Assembly (NCBI GenBank): GCA_002305685.1
Contig: DBQB01000057.1
Coordinates: 1 to 36,286, forward strand
Length of the DNA: 36,286 nt
Source: Ruminococcaceae bacterium UBA1405
GTDB lineage: Bacteria > Bacillota > Clostridia > Oscillospirales > Ruminococcaceae
Reading direction: 5' to 3'
This document shows positions 32,562 to 36,286 of this stretch, one piece after another; position 1 is the first letter of the stretch; each line of letters starts with the position of its first letter. The notes under the pieces were generated by a model that saw only the letters and a list, made by a program, of their open reading frames with translations, did not search any database and was not told the DNA's origin. The translations under genes were made by a program, and so were the position numbers.

Positions 32562-35123
32562 ATGCTTTTTGAAGACTGCGGCTGTCCCTGCTACAGTTTT
32601 CCAATCCAAGCCAACTGGACCCTCATCGGGGAATCCGGACAACGCTATACCGCTCAGGTTCCCGGTTCAGTACTGACCACCCTGATCCAACAAAAAGAGA
32701 TTGTCCATCCTTTTTGGCGCTGTGAGGAAAAATCTCAACCGTTAAAGCAGGCTTTGATGCAGGACTGGACCTACACCTGTACTTTTCTGCCGCCAGCAGA
32801 GCTGCAGGGATGCCAAGATGAAATCTGGCTGTGTTTTGACGGTATCGATACCCTGGCTGAGATTTGGCTCAACGATCAAAAACTGGGCGTTGCCGACAAT
32901 ATGCACCGGCACTGGCGTTTTCCCGTCTCCAAACTGTTGTACCTGGAGGAAAACACCCTATCACTGCGCTTCTTCTCTCCAATGAAATATGCGCAGCAGC
33001 GTTTTGACCAGGGAGAAATCCGCTATATCAACACTGGAACCCTTCCCGGCAGCAACTATCTGCGCAAGGCCCATTATATGTTTGGCTGGGATTGGGGGCC
33101 TCAGCTGCCGGATATGGGGATCTGGAAGGATGTGTATCTACAGCTTCAGCAGCCCTATACCCTGGACGATGTATATCTGACCCAGAAGCATGATCTCTGG
33201 GAGGTAACGGTGGAGGCAAAGATACAGCTCACTGCACAGCAGCCGCTTCCAGACGGCGCTTTCCTCGCGCTGGAGCTTGTCTCACCCCAAGGAGAATCCT
33301 TCCGCAGTACCCAGCCAGCCTACCTCGGAGAAAACGCGCTTTCCTTGCGTCTGCGCAATCCACAGCTCTGGTGGCCCAACGGACTAGGAGATCAGCCGTT
33401 GTACACCGCTTCGGTCTCTCTGCTGGACGGCGATTATTTGCTGGATCGGTGGAAACGGCGCATCGGCCTGCGGACGTTAAAGGTCTGCCGGGAAAAGGAT
33501 AAGTGGGGAGAATCTTTTGCCTTTGAGGTAAACGGCGTAAAGTTTTTTGCCATGGGAGCTGACTATGTCCCTCAGGACAGTTTTCCGCACCAGGTGACGC
33601 CCCAACGCACCCGCCAGCTGCTGCAGGACTGTGTCGATGCCAACTTTAACGCCATCCGCGTCTGGGGCGGCGGCTACTACCCGGACAACGATTTTTATGA
33701 CTGCTGTGATGAGCTGGGGCTGGTGGTGTGGCAGGACTGTATGTTCGCGTGCAACATCTACCAGCTGGAGGAAAACTTTGTGGATACCGTGGCTCATGAG
33801 ATCTCCCAACAGATTCTTCGGCTTCGGCACCATCCCAGTCTGGGGCTCTGGTGCGGCAACAACGAGATGGAGGAGGCCTGGGTCAGCTGGAAGGAGGTCA
33901 CCTGCCATTCCAGACGTCTGCGGGAGGATTACCGGCGCTTATTTGAAAAAATCCTGCCGGAAATCTTTATGACCTACGATCCGCAAACCCTGTATTGGCC
34001 TTCCTCCCCTTCCACCCAGGGCAGTTTTGTGGATCCCAACGATCCCAACCGGGGAGATGTGCATTACTGGGAGGTTTGGCACGGAGGAAAGCCTTTTGAG
34101 GAATATCAAAAATATTTTTTCCGGTTCTGCTCCGAATTCGGGTTTCAGTCCTTTCCCTGCCGCAAAACGATGGAAACCTTCACCCTGCCGCAGGACCGCA
34201 ACATTTTCTCCGAAGTGATGGAGAATCATCAGAAAAATCCTTCCGCCAACGCCAAAATTCTCTCTTACCTTGCCCAATATTACCGGTACCCCAACAGCTA
34301 CGACAGCCTCTGCTACGTTTCCCAGCTGCTGCAGGCCCAAGCCATGAAATTCGGCGTGGAGCATTGGCGGCGCAACCGTGGACGCTGCATGGGCGCCATC
34401 TACTGGCAGCTCAACGACTGCTGGCCGGTTGCCTCCTGGTCCAGCATCGATTGGTACGGGCGCTGGAAGGTGCTGCACTATGTTGCCAAACGCTTTTTCG
34501 CCCCCTTTACCGCTTCTATCCTGCGACAGGGGAATCAAATCACCGTCTATCTGCTCAACGAATCCCGAGAACCGCGCAGTGGCATTCTCCGGCTATTTTT
34601 GCGTGACAGGGACTTTCAGACAGCGTTTACTTCCACTATGCGGGTAAATGCGCCCGCCATGAGCAGTACCGCGGTATTCCAGCAAGACTTCTCCCCGGAA
34701 CTGGAAAACCATCCGGAACAATTTTTCTTCGGTTTTCAGCTGCTGGAAGAGGGACAGGAAATTGCCCAGGACAGCTGCATCTTTGTCCCGGAAAAGCATC
34801 TGGATCTGGAAAATCCCCAGCTGCGCTGGAAGGTCCGCCAAGTGGAGGAAGGGTTCTTCATTCTGGTTTCGGCTCAAAAGTTTGCCCGGAGCGTAGAGCT
34901 TTCGCTGGAGGGGCTGGACGGCGTCTTTTCCGACAACTATTTTGACCTTTGCGATGACGCTGTAAAAAAGGTCTTTCTCCCCTATACCGCCATCACCGAC
35001 CGTCTTGGAACCCTGGAAACCGGCCCTGTTCTCAGAGGGGTATCCCCAAACGCCATTGGGCAAAACCGTTTGGAACAGTCGCTGCGGCTGCGCTCCCTCT
35101 ATGACAGTTACGACCACAGTTAA
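32562..35123 (+). CDS. GH2 beta-mannosidase
   Basis: A cytoplasmic glycoside hydrolase family 2 enzyme (no signal peptide, 854 residues) expected to remove beta-linked mannose from the non-reducing end of imported oligosaccharides. It has the N-terminal sugar-binding and immunoglobulin-like domains, then the TIM barrel with FNAIRVWGGGYYPDNDFYD. The acid/base Glu435 is in WCGNNEME and the nucleophile Glu525 in CSEFGFQSF. WQLNDCWPVASWSSIDWYGR is the beta-mannosidase signature. The ATG is fixed by GAAAGGAG 8 bases upstream. No clear promoter is seen between the terminator upstream and this gene, so expression may depend on read-through. Substrates could be plant mannan or the Man-beta-1,4-GlcNAc core of N-glycans. 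Confidence 0.94.
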   Translation: MLFEDCGCPCYSFPIQANWTLIGESGQRYTAQVPGSVLTTLIQQKEIVHPFWRCEEKSQPLKQALMQDWTYTCTFLPPAELQGCQDEIWLCFDGIDTLAEIWLNDQKLGVADNMHRHWRFPVSKLLYLEENTLSLRFFSPMKYAQQRFDQGEIRYINTGTLPGSNYLRKAHYMFGWDWGPQLPDMGIWKDVYLQLQQPYTLDDVYLTQKHDLWEVTVEAKIQLTAQQPLPDGAFLALELVSPQGESFRSTQPAYLGENALSLRLRNPQLWWPNGLGDQPLYTASVSLLDGDYLLDRWKRRIGLRTLKVCREKDKWGESFAFEVNGVKFFAMGADYVPQDSFPHQVTPQRTRQLLQDCVDANFNAIRVWGGGYYPDNDFYDCCDELGLVVWQDCMFACNIYQLEENFVDTVAHEISQQILRLRHHPSLGLWCGNNEMEEAWVSWKEVTCHSRRLREDYRRLFEKILPEIFMTYDPQTLYWPSSPSTQGSFVDPNDPNRGDVHYWEVWHGGKPFEEYQKYFFRFCSEFGFQSFPCRKTMETFTLPQDRNIFSEVMENHQKNPSANAKILSYLAQYYRYPNSYDSLCYVSQLLQAQAMKFGVEHWRRNRGRCMGAIYWQLNDCWPVASWSSIDWYGRWKVLHYVAKRFFAPFTASILRQGNQITVYLLNESREPRSGILRLFLRDRDFQTAFTSTMRVNAPAMSSTAVFQQDFSPELENHPEQFFFGFQLLEEGQEIAQDSCIFVPEKHLDLENPQLRWKVRQVEEGFFILVSAQKFARSVELSLEGLDGVFSDNYFDLCDDAVKKVFLPYTAITDRLGTLETGPVLRGVSPNAIGQNRLEQSLRLRSLYDSYDHS

Positions 35124-35145
35124 ATCGCAAACGATTGTATTTTTC
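35123..35145 (+). terminator. Weak hairpin after the beta-mannosidase gene
   Basis: AATCG-CAAA-CGATT (5 bp) followed by GTATTTTTC starts within the stop codon of the GH2 gene. It overlaps the -35 region of the next promoter. The short stem makes termination uncertain. Confidence 0.3.
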
Positions 35146-35163
35146 TGCGGCATATGGTATGCT
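35135..35163 (+). promoter_or_regulatory. Probable promoter for the ArsR-family gene
   Basis: TTGTAT, 17 bases, TATGCT on the plus strand. A second -10-like TATACT lies at 35169-35174 without a good -35. Both are upstream of the palindrome at 35178-35201. Confidence 0.4.
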
Positions 35164-35177
35164 GAGACTATACTTAG

Positions 35178-35201
35178 ATAATTTGTAAAACAACAAATTA
35201 T
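35178..35201 (+). promoter_or_regulatory. Palindromic operator candidate for the ArsR-family regulator
   Basis: ATAATTTGT and ACAAATTAT form a perfect 9-bp inverted repeat separated by 6 bases (period about 15), just downstream of the predicted promoter and 23 bases before the regulator gene. ArsR-family dimers typically autorepress from AT-rich inverted repeats of this kind. Confidence 0.6.
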
Positions 35202-35224
35202 AGAAGAAAGGAGCGTTCTGACAT

Positions 35225-35611
35225 ATGCCGCAACGAAATCCATGGGAGGCCCTGTCCGACCCGACGCGCAGGGAGATCTTGATGCTGCTGCGGGAAGGAT
35301 CCCGAAACGCAGGAGAGATCGCCGGACAATTCTCCATTTCCAAACCCTCCATCAGCCATCATCTGAGCATCCTTCGGGAAGCTGGGCTGGTGGAATGCCA
35401 AAAGAGCGGACAACATATTTTCTATACGCTGTCGACGGAGGCCTTTGCGCCGCTGCGGCAGTTTCTGGAGCTCGTTTCGGATATTGCCCCCTGCGCTTCC
35501 ACCGAAGCCCATTCCCCCTCCCAAGAAACATCCTCTTCTCACAATCCTGACCCAACTTCCCCGCAGAAGAAAGAAAAATCCCGTTCCACCGTTCCCGTTT
35601 ATCTCTACTAA
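35225..35611 (+). CDS. ArsR-family winged-helix transcription regulator
   Basis: The first ~85 residues are a winged helix-turn-helix: ALSDPTRREILMLLREGSRNAGEIAGQF, recognition helix ISKPSISHHLSILREAGLV, and wing ECQKSGQHIFYTLS. The metal-binding ELCVC motif of ArsR/SmtB sensors is absent, so this is more like the SdpR/YceK type that responds to another signal. The last ~40 residues are Ser/Pro-rich and probably disordered. An inverted repeat upstream is a likely autoregulatory operator. It stands between the beta-mannosidase and the fucosidase (47 bases before the latter), so it may control the glycosidase genes. GGAG lies 11 bases before the ATG. Confidence 0.9.
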   Translation: MPQRNPWEALSDPTRREILMLLREGSRNAGEIAGQFSISKPSISHHLSILREAGLVECQKSGQHIFYTLSTEAFAPLRQFLELVSDIAPCASTEAHSPSQETSSSHNPDPTSPQKKEKSRSTVPVYLY

Positions 35612-35658
35612 AACCATCGGCTGCCGCCAAACAGTCGAAAAAGAGGAGGAAATACCAG

Positions 35659-36270
35659 ATGACCGTACAGGAAAAGCTGACGCAGGTCCAGCAAGTGATT
35701 GATCAGGGGCCCTACCAGAACAACTGGGAGTCTCTGACCCAGCATCCCATCCCCCGATGGTATCAGGACGCCAAATTTGGTATCTTCATCCATTGGGGCG
35801 TTTATTCTGTTCCCGCCTTTGGAAACGAATGGTACCCTCGGAATATGTACCTGAAAGGCACTCCGGAATACGAGCATCACCGCAAAACCTACGGCGATCA
35901 AGAGCATTTTGGATACAAAGATTTTATCCCTATGTTCCGAGCAGAAAAATTTGATCCCCAGGCATGGATGGAGCTTTTTGCCCAGGCAGGGGCAAAATAT
36001 GTCATGCCGGTGGCTGAACATCACGACGGCTTCCAGATGTATGACAGTGCGCTGTCCTGCTGGAACGCCAAACAGATGGGTCCCCATAGGGATATCCTTG
36101 GGGAGCTTCGCCAGGCAGCGGAGCAATACGGCTTGGTGTTCGCTGTCTCTAACCACCGCGCCGAGCACTGCTGGTTTTTTAACGGCGGACTTGACTTTGC
36201 ATCGGATGTGCAGGATCCCTCCAACGCTTCCTTTTACGGAGACCAATTGCGCGGAACCGGCGCCATGTAA
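35659..36270 (+). CDS. GH29 alpha-L-fucosidase, N-terminal part only
   Basis: The sequence is a family 29 fucosidase: RWYQDAKFGIFIHWGVYSVP near 33-52, GNEWYPRNMY, the WMELFAQAGAKYVMPVAEHHDGFQMY block, and YGLVFAVSNHRAEHCWFF. No signal peptide is present. The open frame stops at TAA (36268-36270) after 203 residues, before the catalytic nucleophile Asp that family members of 430-550 residues carry further on. Only 16 bases of window remain. The +1 frame over the last ~35 bases stays open, so a frameshift near 36252 (natural or from assembly) is possible. GAGGAGG lies 9 bases before the ATG. It likely removes fucose from imported glycans if intact. Confidence 0.8.
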   Translation: MTVQEKLTQVQQVIDQGPYQNNWESLTQHPIPRWYQDAKFGIFIHWGVYSVPAFGNEWYPRNMYLKGTPEYEHHRKTYGDQEHFGYKDFIPMFRAEKFDPQAWMELFAQAGAKYVMPVAEHHDGFQMYDSALSCWNAKQMGPHRDILGELRQAAEQYGLVFAVSNHRAEHCWFFNGGLDFASDVQDPSNASFYGDQLRGTGAM

Positions 36271-36286
36271 ACGGCAAGTACTTTCC

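Overview
The window looks like chromosomal DNA of a spore-forming, gut-associated clostridium, most likely of the Oscillospiraceae/Ruminococcaceae type. The signs are a CotF-like coat protein, a CdaA/CdaR pair, a cobalamin methionine synthase with a separate reactivation protein, a fused IspDF, Gram-positive AGGAGG ribosome sites, and a glycan locus with GH2 and GH29 enzymes. The assignment is inferred from gene content, not from a marker gene. No rRNA, tRNA, CRISPR array or intact mobile element was seen.

Layout. From 1 to about 25.4 kb nearly every gene is on the minus strand. Read in transcription order from the right: two small spore coat type genes; glutamine-dependent NAD synthetase; ispDF; a DUF3343 Se/S-carrier-like protein overlapping a cysteine desulfurase; cdaA-cdaR (c-di-AMP synthesis and its regulator); a COG2509 FAD oxidoreductase; a secreted PIG-L deacetylase broken by a 9-base homopolymer; a GT2-GtrA glycosyltransferase; a membrane-anchored phosphodiester glycosidase; an unknown membrane-anchored protein; recD2; comF; mreB; metF; the methionine synthase reactivation gene; metH; speD; and a zinc-ribbon Nudix hydrolase. 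The left end is a one-carbon/methionine/SAM block (metF, reactivase, metH, then speD, which uses SAM).

At 25.4-26.6 kb a plus-strand PrsA-like lipoprotein runs toward a minus-strand sugar ABC transporter (solute-binding lipoprotein and two permeases, no ATPase), with a perfect 38-bp palindrome between them. Across an AT-rich divergent promoter region lies a plus-strand set: isoaspartyl dipeptidase, DUF4867 protein, terminator, GH2 beta-mannosidase, ArsR-family regulator with a palindromic operator candidate, and the N-terminal part of a GH29 alpha-L-fucosidase at the window edge. Together with the transporter this reads as an uptake and degradation locus for fucosylated, beta-mannose-containing glycans, possibly glycopeptides.

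The most unusual observations are: (1) the unknown gene at 10017-11525, whose last ~133 codons are recognisably the C-terminal tail of a large serine recombinase, with different codon use, fused in frame to a membrane-anchored host protein; and (2) the PIG-L deacetylase at 13926-15382, whose Ser/Glu-rich stalk and membrane anchor are separated from the enzyme by a T9 run, suggesting phase variation, slippage or a sequencing error. No complete new multi-gene system was found.
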